From assembly GCA_017535925.1 (NCBI GenBank), contig JAFXTD010000021.1, positions 1 to 32,311 on the forward strand: a DNA stretch of 32,311 nucleotides, written 5' to 3'. The notes beneath the pieces are model-generated. The model made no database searches, had not been told where the DNA came from, and was given only the letters and a program-made list of their open reading frames with translations. This DNA comes from Selenomonadaceae bacterium (GTDB lineage Bacteria; Bacillota; Negativicutes; Selenomonadales; Selenomonadaceae). The position numbers and the translations under genes were made by a program. Positions 14,698-22,786 of the stretch are shown here, in pieces (within the stretch, counting starts at the first letter, position 1; each line of letters begins with the position of its first letter).

Positions 14698-16629
14698 TTA
14701 TTCGTCGTGTTTAAAGAGCGTGTAAGTCAAAGCGAAACCGACCGCGAAGGCGATTATGTTGACGATAATGTATTGGAGAATCTGACCGTTCATGTAAAGG
14801 AGCATGCCGGGCAGAACCGTGATACCCATGCCTGTACCGGCAAGACCGAGGAAGCTGGAAACAGCACCGCCAGCCGCGCCGCCGACGCAACCGAACATGA
14901 AGGGCTTCATGAGACGGAGGTTAATACCGAAGATAGCCGGCTCGGTGATTCCCAAGAACGCCGGAACAGTCGAGGAGATGTAAAGAGCACGTTTACGCGG
15001 GTCTTGAGTTTTGAGCGAAACTGCCAATGCCGCGCCACCTTGAGCGATCGTCGCGCAAGTGATAATTGCGTTGAAGGGGTCGGAGCCTTGAGTGGAGAGG
15101 AGGTAAATTTCCAAAGCACTGAAGACGTGGTGGACACCGAAGATAACGATAACCTGTTGCAAGCCGCCGATAATCAAACCGCCGACGACAGGAATCGTCA
15201 AGAAGTTTTGAACCGCGCCGAAGACGATGGATTCCAAACCGTGCATGATAGGACCGACTACCAAGAAGCCGAGAGCCATCGAGACGGTCAAGGTGAGGAA
15301 CGGAGTAACGATAAGGTCAATCATATCGGGAATAAAAGTTTTCAAGAATTGCTGGAATTTAGCTGCGAAGATACCGAGAACGAGTGCCGGAAGAACAGAG
15401 CCTTGATAGCCGACGAGCGGAATTGTCACAAAGCCCAAATCGAGCGGGATAGGAGTTTTGCCGGCGTATTCGGGTAAAGCGGAAGCCTCAACCCATGTGA
15501 GACCTTTTTCCGCGATTTCAGCTGCCGAACCACCGACGACATAAGCGTTAGGCAAACCGGGGAAAACGAGCATCAAACCTAAAACGATACCGATAACAGC
15601 TGTGCCGCCGAATTTGTTCATCGTCGACCAGCAGACCAATGCAGGCAAAAATGCAAACGCCGTATCAGTCAAAACTTGCGTCATTAATAAGAAGTTGGGA
15701 TCCCATTCGCTGCCCATAGAAAGTATGGCACCGCGGCAACCCATGAAAAGACCTGTTGCAACGAGGACGGGGATAATCGGAACGAAAACGTCGCCGAGTG
15801 TACGAGAAATTTTTTGCATCAAGCTCATTTCGGCATAAGCAGCCTCTTTACCGCCGCCGCCCGCAAGTGCAGGTTTAAGCTTGATAAATTCCTCCGTGAC
15901 TTTGTCGACGAAGCCCGTGCCGCAGATAATTTGATACTGTTGAGCCGCGAAGAATTGTCCTTTGACGCCTTCGATGTTCTCGATTTTTTTCTCCTGAATC
16001 TTGGACTTGTCGTTGACGATAAGGCGAAGACGTGTCGCGCAGTGTTCAGCTGTGCGGACGTTATCGGGACCGCCGACGTAATGCATAATCGACTTCGCAA
16101 CGCGTTCCGCATCGGGCAATCCCGCAAACTGCTTAATGACATCGTCGTCGTCAACGGGACCGGCAGAGGCTGCTTCTTCTTCTGCCGCAGCTTTAGCCGT
16201 GACTTCCTGCCCGTCGAGTTCGACCGTGATGTCGCCGAAGTCTGCATGATTCGTGACGACAACCGGCGTCGTGGTTTCGTAGCCCGCCTTCTTGATTGCT
16301 TCCGGGCTGAATTCGAGCAAGAGCTGACCGCGTTTAATTTTGTCGCCCGCTTCTGCTTTCGGCGTGAAACCTTCGCCGTTCATTTTGACGGTGTCCATGC
16401 CGACGTGAATCAGCAATTCGATACCGTCATCCGATTTGAGACCGATAGCGTGACCTGTCGGGAAGAAGACCGTAATTTCACCATCGAAAGGCGAAAAAAC
16501 TTGCCCCTTCGGATCTTGGACGGCCACGCCGCGTCCCATTGCGCCGCTCGCGAAAACGGGGTCGTTGATTGAATTCAACGGAACCAATTTACCGTTCAGC
16601 GGGCTGCTTATTCGGATGTCTTTTGCCAT
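14698..16629 (-). CDS. PTS sucrose-type permease, IIA-IIB-IIC
   Basis: A 643-residue phosphotransferase-system transporter that imports and phosphorylates a sugar, most likely sucrose given the hydrolase downstream. The glucose-type IIA domain comes first (about 1-150), with GHAIGL (His60) and the phosphorylated His75 in LIHVGMDTV. The IIB domain (about 165-245) has Cys197 in EHCATRLRL. The IIC membrane domain (about 265-640) has the GITEPAIFGINLR signature. An acidic linker (residues 150-163) separates IIA and IIB. The usual order in this family is IIB-IIC-IIA, so the leading IIA is a rearrangement. The ATG at 16629 is preceded by GAGGGGTG, spaced about 11 bases. ScrA is the nearest functional name, but specificity is inferred. 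Confidence 0.9.
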   Translation of the reverse strand: MAKDIRISSPLNGKLVPLNSINDPVFASGAMGRGVAVQDPKGQVFSPFDGEITVFFPTGHAIGLKSDDGIELLIHVGMDTVKMNGEGFTPKAEAGDKIKRGQLLLEFSPEAIKKAGYETTTPVVVTNHADFGDITVELDGQEVTAKAAAEEEAASAGPVDDDDVIKQFAGLPDAERVAKSIMHYVGGPDNVRTAEHCATRLRLIVNDKSKIQEKKIENIEGVKGQFFAAQQYQIICGTGFVDKVTEEFIKLKPALAGGGGKEAAYAEMSLMQKISRTLGDVFVPIIPVLVATGLFMGCRGAILSMGSEWDPNFLLMTQVLTDTAFAFLPALVCWSTMNKFGGTAVIGIVLGLMLVFPGLPNAYVVGGSAAEIAEKGLTWVEASALPEYAGKTPIPLDLGFVTIPLVGYQGSVLPALVLGIFAAKFQQFLKTFIPDMIDLIVTPFLTLTVSMALGFLVVGPIMHGLESIVFGAVQNFLTIPVVGGLIIGGLQQVIVIFGVHHVFSALEIYLLSTQGSDPFNAIITCATIAQGGAALAVSLKTQDPRKRALYISSTVPAFLGITEPAIFGINLRLMKPFMFGCVGGAAGGAVSSFLGLAGTGMGITVLPGMLLYMNGQILQYIIVNIIAFAVGFALTYTLFKHDE

Positions 16630-16676
16630 AAAAAAACCACACCCCTCTAAAAAAATAACCCACAATAATTTAATTG

Positions 16677-16693
16677 GTTGAAACACCTTCAAC
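16677..16693 (-). promoter_or_regulatory. Operator-like inverted repeat at the permease promoter
   Basis: GTTGAA-N5-TTCAAC is a perfect 6-bp inverted repeat that directly abuts the -10 box and covers the predicted start of transcription. A bound repressor would block initiation. No regulator gene is seen in the window. Confidence 0.65.
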
Positions 16694-16722
16694 ATTATAC
16701 TTTTAGAAACTTTTAACGTCAA
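16694..16722 (-). promoter_or_regulatory. Vegetative promoter of the sucrose PTS gene
   Basis: On the minus strand TTGACG (16722-16717) and TATAAT (16699-16694) are 17 bases apart. The -10 box is perfect and the -35 box differs from consensus at one base. Confidence 0.85.
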
Positions 16723-16760
16723 CGCCCAAAAATTTTTTTCTTACAAAGTTTGTTACAGCA

Positions 16761-16787
16761 AAAAAAATCTTCCGCCGAAAACGGAAG
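16761..16787 (-). terminator. Intrinsic terminator of the ilvB operon
   Basis: On the minus strand CTTCCG (16787-16782) pairs with CGGAAG (16774-16769), followed by a run of T (16767-16761). It lies about 20 bases after the stop of the exported protein. Confidence 0.75.
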
Positions 16788-16805
16788 GAGTCGAGGAAAA
16801 ATTTT

Positions 16806-17735
16806 TTAAAGCGCGGTGATAACCCAGAGATAATTTTTCGCGGCAAGCTCGTCGACTTTTTCAATCTGCGCGGGCGTGAGCTTGGAGTTGATGTAAAGTT
16901 TGGGCGTCCTTCTGTAGAGCGGAACTTTGCGGGCGATAAGTCCGTGCGTCTTGAGAAAATCCATTGCCTCTGCCTCGTCTTGCAATGACTCGTCGGAAAT
17001 TTTATCGCCGAAAACATCTTCATACATTTTTTTTGTCTCGTTGTAAATCACGGGAGCCTCTGCCTCGCCGTAGAGAGCCGCCGCCACTTCCGTGAAATAT
17101 TTTTTCTGCGTGAAGTCGGAGGTTATCAAACAGCCGCCGTGCTTTTTCAAAACGTCGCGGAGGTTGTCGAACATTTGAGCGCGAACCTCGTCGGTAAGAT
17201 AAATAATCACGCCCTGTTCGATAATGCAAAGTTCGCCTTTAAGTTTGTCCGCGCTCGCCATCATTCCGGCTTTGTCTTGGAGCCAAAACGCATTGTACTC
17301 AACATTTTTTATCGCCTTCTTGCTGCCGAATTCTTCAAGGCACCAATCGCCGAGAAGACAAACCGTTTGCAATTCGCCGACAATGACATTATGCCCCGCG
17401 TCGCCCAGAAGCATCGGGCGCGGCGAAAGACTGCAAGCCAAATCCATGACGTTTTTATAATTTTGTTCGCGGACGTATTCCATTGCGGCGTGCATGTTCA
17501 ATTCCTGATAAAGCGCGTTCGTCAATTCGATTCGTTCAAAGTCGTTCAAGTTGTCGGCAGTGAAGAAGACGGGGCGGTCAATCAGTTTCAAAAATTTTTG
17601 CGCTTCGGGAATGCCTGCCGCTGCCAGCCATTGCAACTTGACTTGCGCGGAATACTCGACCATTTCAAATTCCGCTGCCCGCGCCGTCGTCGTCAACATC
17701 AACGCGAACATTATCACGGCTAAAAATTTTTTCAT
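16806..17735 (-). CDS. Exported protein resembling an SAM-dependent methyltransferase
   Basis: A 309-residue protein. The signal peptide MKKFLAVIMFALMLTTTARA is clear, with cleavage probably before AEF. The mature part follows a Rossmann methyltransferase pattern of the leucine-carboxyl/Ppm1 type: a motif I-like segment (VMDLACSLSPRPMLLGDAG), and later GELCIIEQGVIIYLTDEVR and LKKHGGCLITSDF. Since S-adenosylmethionine is not expected outside the cytoplasm, an exported enzyme of this fold is odd; it may have lost activity. The ATG at 17735 is chosen because GAGGTG, overlapping the ilvB stop, lies 6 bases upstream. It is therefore translationally coupled to ilvB. The function is not known. Confidence 0.6.
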   Translation of the reverse strand: MKKFLAVIMFALMLTTTARAAEFEMVEYSAQVKLQWLAAAGIPEAQKFLKLIDRPVFFTADNLNDFERIELTNALYQELNMHAAMEYVREQNYKNVMDLACSLSPRPMLLGDAGHNVIVGELQTVCLLGDWCLEEFGSKKAIKNVEYNAFWLQDKAGMMASADKLKGELCIIEQGVIIYLTDEVRAQMFDNLRDVLKKHGGCLITSDFTQKKYFTEVAAALYGEAEAPVIYNETKKMYEDVFGDKISDESLQDEAEAMDFLKTHGLIARKVPLYRRTPKLYINSKLTPAQIEKVDELAAKNYLWVITAL

Positions 17736-17745
17736 TGGCAACACC

Positions 17746-19416
17746 TCATTTAAACTCGACAAACTCATTTATATTCGCGCCGCCCTTGGTCATGGGTTCG
17801 ACGAAACTCCGCCAAACGTTCAAGACTATGACGCGAGGATTTTCCGTGTCTTCGAGGGCTTTGTTCAAGGCGTGAGCAAAATCTTCCTGCGTCGAGACCG
17901 CCTCCGCCTTTATGCCGAAACTTTGAGCGTAAGCAACGTAATCCGGCTGATAATCAAATTCGCAGGCAATGAATCGCTCCTTGTAAAAAACTTTTTGCAG
18001 TTGGCGAATCATGCCGAGACTTGTGTTGTTGACAATCAGAGAAATTATCGGAAGCTTGAGGCGGGCGATTGTGTAGTATTCGTTGCCCGTCATTTTAATT
18101 CCGCCGTCGCCGCTGACACAAATGACGCGCCGATTTTTTCCGTAGGCAAGTTGAGCACCCATTGCCGCAGGAAGTCCGAAACCCATCGTTCCGAGTCCGC
18201 CCGAAGTCAACCAAGTTCGAGGCTCCTCAACATGCAAATGCAAAGCCGCCCACATTTGGTGTTGACCGACGTCCGTCGCGTATGCAAAATTTTTTCCCGC
18301 CGTCTTCTTTGCAATTTGATTCATCGCCCAAGGCACGGTCAAGCGATTGACTTGATAATCGTAGTCGTATTCTTCCTGCCAGCTTTCAATTTGTCGCCAC
18401 CAATCGACGCGATTTTTATTTGCCTCGTGACGCATGAGAAGTTTCAAGATAACTTGCATGTTGCCGGCGAGTCCGAGAGAACCTTCGATATTTTTATCAA
18501 TCTCTGCGGGGTCAATGTCAATGTGAATAAATTTTTTTGCCTGCGTGTACTTGGCAACGTTGCCGGTTTGTCTGTCGCCGAAACGACTTCCGACCGCGAT
18601 AATTAAATCCGCCGCCGCTATCGCGTGATTGGCAGCCTTCTTGCCGTGCATGCCCGCGAAGCCCAAATTTTGAGGATGAGAGCGAGGAACTGCTCCGATA
18701 CCCATGAGCGTGTTGACGACGGGCAAATTAAATTTCTCAATGAAGGCGATAATTTCTTTGGACGCGCCCGCCGAGATTGCTCCGCCGCCGACAATCACCG
18801 CAGGTCGTTCGGCTTTGGTAATTTCTTCAGCCGCTTCCGCCGCGCAGATTATGAAATCGGCATCGGGTTGAGACCAAACTTTTTCCTCGACAGGTTGAAC
18901 TTTGTAATCGACTTCCGCGAAAAACAAATCTCTTGGCACGTCGACAAGTACCGGACCGCGTCTGCCGCTCATTGCAATTTCAAATGCCTGTCGAATCGTC
19001 GGAACCAAAAGCCGAGCCTCTTTGACTTTGAAATTGTGTTTGGTTATCGGCATTGTTATATCGAGTATGTCAGTTTCTTGGAAGGCGTCGCGTCCCAAAA
19101 GCGCGGTGTCGACTTGACCGGTTATCGCAACCAGCGGGATTGAATCCATGAACGCCGTAGCAATTCCCGTGACTAAATTTGTTGCGCCGGGGCCGCTCGT
19201 CGCCATGCACACACCGACCTTGCCCGTCGCCCGTGCATAGCCGTCAGCCGCATGAGCCGCGTTTTGTTCGTGCGTCACCAAAATTTGTTTGATTTCTTTT
19301 TCGTCAAAGAGCGCGTCATACAACGGCAGAATCATTCCGCCGGGATAGCCGAAAATCATATCGACGCCTCGCTCGCGCAGACACTCGACGATTGCCCTCG
19401 CGCCTGTCATTATCAT
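17746..19416 (-). CDS. ilvB: Acetolactate synthase, large (catalytic) subunit
   Basis: A 556-residue thiamine-diphosphate enzyme that condenses two pyruvates, or pyruvate and 2-oxobutyrate, in branched-chain amino acid synthesis. The N-terminal domain has GYPGGMILPLYDAL and the catalytic Glu50 in THEQNAAHAADGYARA, then ATSGPGATNLVTGIA and GRDAFQETDI. The central domain has GSRFGDRQTGN. The C-terminal ThDP-binding domain has the GDG of CVSGDGGIKM. GAGGTGA lies 5 bases before the ATG at 19416. The length fits the anabolic enzyme. The regulatory subunit gene ilvN, usually next to ilvB, is absent here; the following gene is instead an exported methyltransferase-like protein. Confidence 0.95.
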   Translation of the reverse strand: MIMTGARAIVECLRERGVDMIFGYPGGMILPLYDALFDEKEIKQILVTHEQNAAHAADGYARATGKVGVCMATSGPGATNLVTGIATAFMDSIPLVAITGQVDTALLGRDAFQETDILDITMPITKHNFKVKEARLLVPTIRQAFEIAMSGRRGPVLVDVPRDLFFAEVDYKVQPVEEKVWSQPDADFIICAAEAAEEITKAERPAVIVGGGAISAGASKEIIAFIEKFNLPVVNTLMGIGAVPRSHPQNLGFAGMHGKKAANHAIAAADLIIAVGSRFGDRQTGNVAKYTQAKKFIHIDIDPAEIDKNIEGSLGLAGNMQVILKLLMRHEANKNRVDWWRQIESWQEEYDYDYQVNRLTVPWAMNQIAKKTAGKNFAYATDVGQHQMWAALHLHVEEPRTWLTSGGLGTMGFGLPAAMGAQLAYGKNRRVICVSGDGGIKMTGNEYYTIARLKLPIISLIVNNTSLGMIRQLQKVFYKERFIACEFDYQPDYVAYAQSFGIKAEAVSTQEDFAHALNKALEDTENPRVIVLNVWRSFVEPMTKGGANINEFVEFK

Positions 19417-19448
19417 AAAATCACCTCGTTTGATTCGTAAATAAATCT

Positions 19449-19479
19449 AAAAAAATTCTGCTCACTTTTCTATGAGCAG
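19449..19479 (-). terminator. Intrinsic terminator ending the chemotaxis/motility operon
   Basis: On the minus strand CTGCTCA (19479-19473) pairs with TGAGCAG (19464-19458), then AATTTTTTT. It lies just after the stop at 19485 and separates the motility operon from ilvB. Confidence 0.85.
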
Positions 19480-19484
19480 CTTCG

Positions 19485-20678
19485 TTATCTTCTTTCAAGT
19501 TGTCGTCGAGTCAATCTTTGCACCAATTCTATTGCGTTGCGTCCCAGTCCCGTCTCGCGCGATATGTCCTCGATTGACATGCCCGACAAAAGCATTTCTT
19601 TGATTATTGCCGAATTCGTTGTTTCAAGTTTGAGATCGCGGCGTTCGGGCAGAATTTCTTTTTCGGGTTTCGGAGGAGGCATTGATTCGATTGAGTTGCT
19701 TTTTTCCGCAGCCTTTATCGCCTCGACTGCCGCTTTTCTCACGTCGCGCCCGGAACGTGAACTTCGCCGTTTCTTTTGAAGAGCTTGTGCCTGATTGCCG
19801 TCAGATTTTCCCGAAGAATTTTTTGCCAGCTCTGCAGAAACTTCGGTTAATTTTTTTCGCGTCGCCTCGATTTTTACGGGGTCTCCTTCGACGACCGTCA
19901 CGGGCTGTTTGTTTTCGGGAGACAATACGATTGACTTTCGAGGTTGCGGAGGCTTTTCCGTCTTGGGCGGCTCGGCTATCGATTCTTCCAAAATTTTGTC
20001 GAAGTCTTTGCTTTCAATTTCAGCTTTCGGCGCGGGTTGAGCGGGACGAGTTATTTGCGGCATCGTGATTGGTCCGAGAGGATTAATCGGTTCGGGCGGC
20101 GGTGTCGTTATCTGCGCGGCTGATTGATTTTTAATCGGCGTGATTGGCGCGGGCGGAGTGTTTCTTTGCACAAGCGGCGGCGGTGTTATCGGCGAAACGT
20201 TCTGCGGGATTATCGGCGGCACGAGCGGCGCGGTCATTTGCGGAATTGAAACGGGTTGTTGAATCGGAAGAGGCGTCGTCATTGCCAAATTCAATTTTCG
20301 TTCGACGACATCCATTTTCCGTTGCATTGAATTGACTTCCGCGCCCGCGTCGTCCAATCTTGCAAGCAAATCACGTATCTCGCCCGATTGTCCCTCGCCT
20401 TTCTTGAGTAATTTTTTTAATTCGGAAACGCGCCCTTCAAGTTGCGTGCGATTGCGTTCGGATTCTTCCAAAACGCTTTCGAGGTGCGTGACGTGATTTT
20501 CCATGCGCCCGATAATTTCGTTGGCAGTCCGCTCCAATTCCTGCTTGAGCTTGCCCGTCGAATCTTCGACTTCCCTGCGTTCCAAAGCATCTTGTTTGCG
20601 TCTGCGCGTGTTCGACCAAGCGATAAAGACAATTCCGCTGCCGAGCACAATCAGCAACAACATCAATTCGGTAATCAT
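19485..20678 (-). CDS. Membrane-anchored coiled-coil protein with C-terminal helix-turn-helix, SwrB-like position
   Basis: A 397-residue protein. Residues 1-22 (ITELMLLLIVLGSGIVFIAW) are a single membrane anchor, about 28-133 a long coiled coil, about 134-250 a proline-rich low-complexity linker, and the last 45 residues look like a helix-turn-helix (LSGMSIEDISRETGLGRNAIELV). Bacillus SwrB (YlxL), encoded directly after sigD, has the same anchor-coil plan but is much shorter and lacks the long linker, so this is a positional counterpart rather than a proven orthologue. SwrB promotes flagellar basal-body assembly. It is the last gene of the operon, 3 bases after the preceding one. Confidence 0.65.
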   Translation of the reverse strand: MITELMLLLIVLGSGIVFIAWSNTRRRKQDALERREVEDSTGKLKQELERTANEIIGRMENHVTHLESVLEESERNRTQLEGRVSELKKLLKKGEGQSGEIRDLLARLDDAGAEVNSMQRKMDVVERKLNLAMTTPLPIQQPVSIPQMTAPLVPPIIPQNVSPITPPPLVQRNTPPAPITPIKNQSAAQITTPPPEPINPLGPITMPQITRPAQPAPKAEIESKDFDKILEESIAEPPKTEKPPQPRKSIVLSPENKQPVTVVEGDPVKIEATRKKLTEVSAELAKNSSGKSDGNQAQALQKKRRSSRSGRDVRKAAVEAIKAAEKSNSIESMPPPKPEKEILPERRDLKLETTNSAIIKEMLLSGMSIEDISRETGLGRNAIELVQRLTRRQLERR

Positions 20679-20681
20679 GAC

Positions 20682-21005
20682 TTACAAAGAAATATCCAAG
20701 AAGTGTCCGCGTCTGGGGTCGACGGCGTAATTTTCTTCTTCGTCTTCAAAATCTTCTTCGCGCTGTTGACTGCGATAATAATAGCCGCCTTGCCTGCTTC
20801 GACGGTCGGGGTCGTCTTTGATTAAACGACCTTCCGCTTCTTCTTTGTTGCGAACTTGTTTTTGTTTGAGTTGAGCGTCTTCCTTTTCGCGAACCGTCTC
20901 AAAAGCCATCTGCAAAGCCGAGGCGTTGTTCATGTCGTGCTGAACTTGAGCCGCGTTATTTGCATTGGCATAAGTCATTTGTACTCCAACCGGTGCAAGT
21001 TCCAT
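20682..21005 (-). CDS. Small hydrophilic protein of the flagellar operon
   Basis: A 107-residue protein rich in Gln, Glu, Asp and Arg, without a membrane segment. It opens MELAPVGVQMTYANANNAAQ and ends with a charged tail and GHFLDISL. I do not recognise the family. The ATG at 21005 is preferred over the TTG at 21020 because GGAGG lies 9 bases before the ATG and would be inside the longer reading frame. It lies between fapA and the SwrB-like gene with almost no gap on either side, so a part in flagellar assembly is likely by context only. Confidence 0.65.
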   Translation of the reverse strand: MELAPVGVQMTYANANNAAQVQHDMNNASALQMAFETVREKEDAQLKQKQVRNKEEAEGRLIKDDPDRRSRQGGYYYRSQQREEDFEDEEENYAVDPRRGHFLDISL

Positions 21006-21020
21006 CTTTAATTCCTCCAA

Positions 21021-22685
21021 TCAATACGTTCCGACTTCGACCTCGCCCGCGTCGTTGAGAGAAATGGTGCAGCGTTTGTACTCCGATTGAATGCTTTTCA
21101 AGATATTGTTGACGGAAAGGCGAACGCCCGGATAAATTGTATCGCTCACGCGGATTTTGCCGTTTTTCATGTTTGTAAGTTGCTCCTCGATTTCAAGGAG
21201 GCGTTTTTCGTCGCGCTTTATCTGTCCTGCCAAAGGAAATTGCGAACGCGTCAAAGCATTGAGGGATTCGAGGCGGCTCTTGGGCAATTTGTTCACGTCT
21301 ATCTTCGACAAGGTGTTGAGCGTCTGTGTGATATGCGTCAAACGTTTCTTTGCTTCCTTGTAAGCCTTGCGAAGAGAAATATATTCTTTTTGCAGATTCG
21401 GGTCGACGCCGACGGAAACTTTCGTGACGACGAACGAGGAATTGCCGATTATCTTCACGGAAACTTCCTCGCCTGCAACACAGTGACCGCCTGTTATCTG
21501 CCCGTGCTTGCTTTCCATTATCAAACGCTTGCCTGCTCTGATTTGACTGTGCAAGGCAATATCTGCCACGAAAACATCTTTGCCCGCTTCAATCAATGCA
21601 TTTTCGGCAAAGGCCGTGCGAACATCTTGCTCAGCATAAACTTTCGCCCTGTCCGCGCCGGTGATGCCGCCCGAAATGTAGACATTGCGTCCTTGAACAA
21701 AAGCACCGTTGACCGAGCCTTTAATTTCAATATCGCCCGTCGCCTTGACCGAAAAGCCCTGCTCCACGTCGCCGCGAATTTGAATCGTGCCGTCGAAGTC
21801 AATATCGCCCGTCGAGACACCAACGCCTCCTTTTATCTCAAGGCGAGGGTCGACGTTTATGCGCGAGCCCTTGTCAACTATCTGCCCGTTGACGGTGGCT
21901 ATCAAGCGGTGTTCGCCGACGACTTTTGTATTTTTACCTTCGGGCATGGGGCAAGGTCTGCCGTTTTGAGCGGGAACTTCCGCACCCAAAATATTTCTGC
22001 CGGGCGTGCCTTTCGTCTGCGGAATGCGAATTGCCAAAGTCTGATTTTCTTTTGCCAAGACAAAAAGATTCAAGTCTTTGTAATCGGCTTTACCGTATTC
22101 GTCGAGGGTCGGCTTGCCTTGCGTGCCCAAATTAAATTTTCTGTCGATATAAGCATTTTCACCGGGAATCGGGGCAAGACCTTCCGCACAAACGAAAGGC
22201 GTCAAGCTTCGAATACCGGTTTCGATTGCGCCTTCCGAAATGCCGTAGACTACTCCCGCCGAGGCAAGTGCCTCCAAAACCATTTCTTTTGTCGGCAGGC
22301 GCGCACCTTCCCGCGTGTCGTATTTTATCGTTGCCTTCATTCTGTCGCGTGTCATTTCGACGATTATTCGGGCGTAAGGTTCGGCTTCCTCGCCCGTGAA
22401 TATTTTTTCGCCTTGAAAGACCGCTTGTAATTGTTCCGCCGTGATTGACACGGGCTCGGCGATTTTTTGCGGGCGTCCGTTTGCCTCACGCATTGTTCGC
22501 GAAAGGATACCCACATCATAATCCAAAACTTTACAGTCACGCAGAATTTGGCGCATATCAGACAGCTCAAAAAGGCGTTCGCCGTCCACATTGGGATAAA
22601 CCGTCAAATAGACGCCGTCCGATTTGAATTCGTATTTGTAGCCCGATGACGGACCGCCCACTATCAGATTTTCATTTTCACTCAT
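21021..22685 (-). CDS. fapA: FapA family protein (DUF342), flagellar assembly protein A
   Basis: A 554-residue cytoplasmic protein. The family pattern is the beta-helix core in the middle, with repeated glycine turns (INVDPRLEIKGGVGVSTGDIDFDG, then GDVEQGFSVKATGDIEIKGSV, AGKDVFVADIALHSQIRAGKRL), followed by a C-terminal coiled coil (about 430-505). Members are often encoded beside fliA and chemotaxis genes, and FapA was named for a role in flagellar assembly or polar placement; the biochemical function is not settled. AAAGGAGG precedes the ATG. A heptad-repeat hairpin separates it from fliA. Confidence 0.88.
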   Translation of the reverse strand: MSENENLIVGGPSSGYKYEFKSDGVYLTVYPNVDGERLFELSDMRQILRDCKVLDYDVGILSRTMREANGRPQKIAEPVSITAEQLQAVFQGEKIFTGEEAEPYARIIVEMTRDRMKATIKYDTREGARLPTKEMVLEALASAGVVYGISEGAIETGIRSLTPFVCAEGLAPIPGENAYIDRKFNLGTQGKPTLDEYGKADYKDLNLFVLAKENQTLAIRIPQTKGTPGRNILGAEVPAQNGRPCPMPEGKNTKVVGEHRLIATVNGQIVDKGSRINVDPRLEIKGGVGVSTGDIDFDGTIQIRGDVEQGFSVKATGDIEIKGSVNGAFVQGRNVYISGGITGADRAKVYAEQDVRTAFAENALIEAGKDVFVADIALHSQIRAGKRLIMESKHGQITGGHCVAGEEVSVKIIGNSSFVVTKVSVGVDPNLQKEYISLRKAYKEAKKRLTHITQTLNTLSKIDVNKLPKSRLESLNALTRSQFPLAGQIKRDEKRLLEIEEQLTNMKNGKIRVSDTIYPGVRLSVNNILKSIQSEYKRCTISLNDAGEVEVGTY

Positions 22686-22705
22686 CCCGCGTCCTCCTTT
22701 CTATC

Positions 22706-22786
22706 AATTAGGAATGTGGAATTAGGAATTAGGAATTATTACGGTGCGAATTCAATTCCTCATTACTCATTCCTAATTCCTAATTT
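22706..22786. repeat. AATTAGG heptad hairpin between fliA and fapA
   Basis: Four heptads (AATTAGG, AATGTGG, AATTAGG, AATTAGG) at 22706-22733 face inverted heptads (AATTCCT, CATTACT, CATTCCT, AATTCCT) at 22754-22781. The loop contains TGCGAA. The transcript would form a long AU-rich hairpin. The outer end touches the fliA stop codon. The element is closely similar to 27686-27763. Confidence 0.85.

Noticed and set aside
21087..22430. 447-residue plus-strand open frame opposite fapA
   Set aside because: Long antisense frames arise here from codon bias. This one has no recognisable domain, and fapA is well supported on the minus strand.
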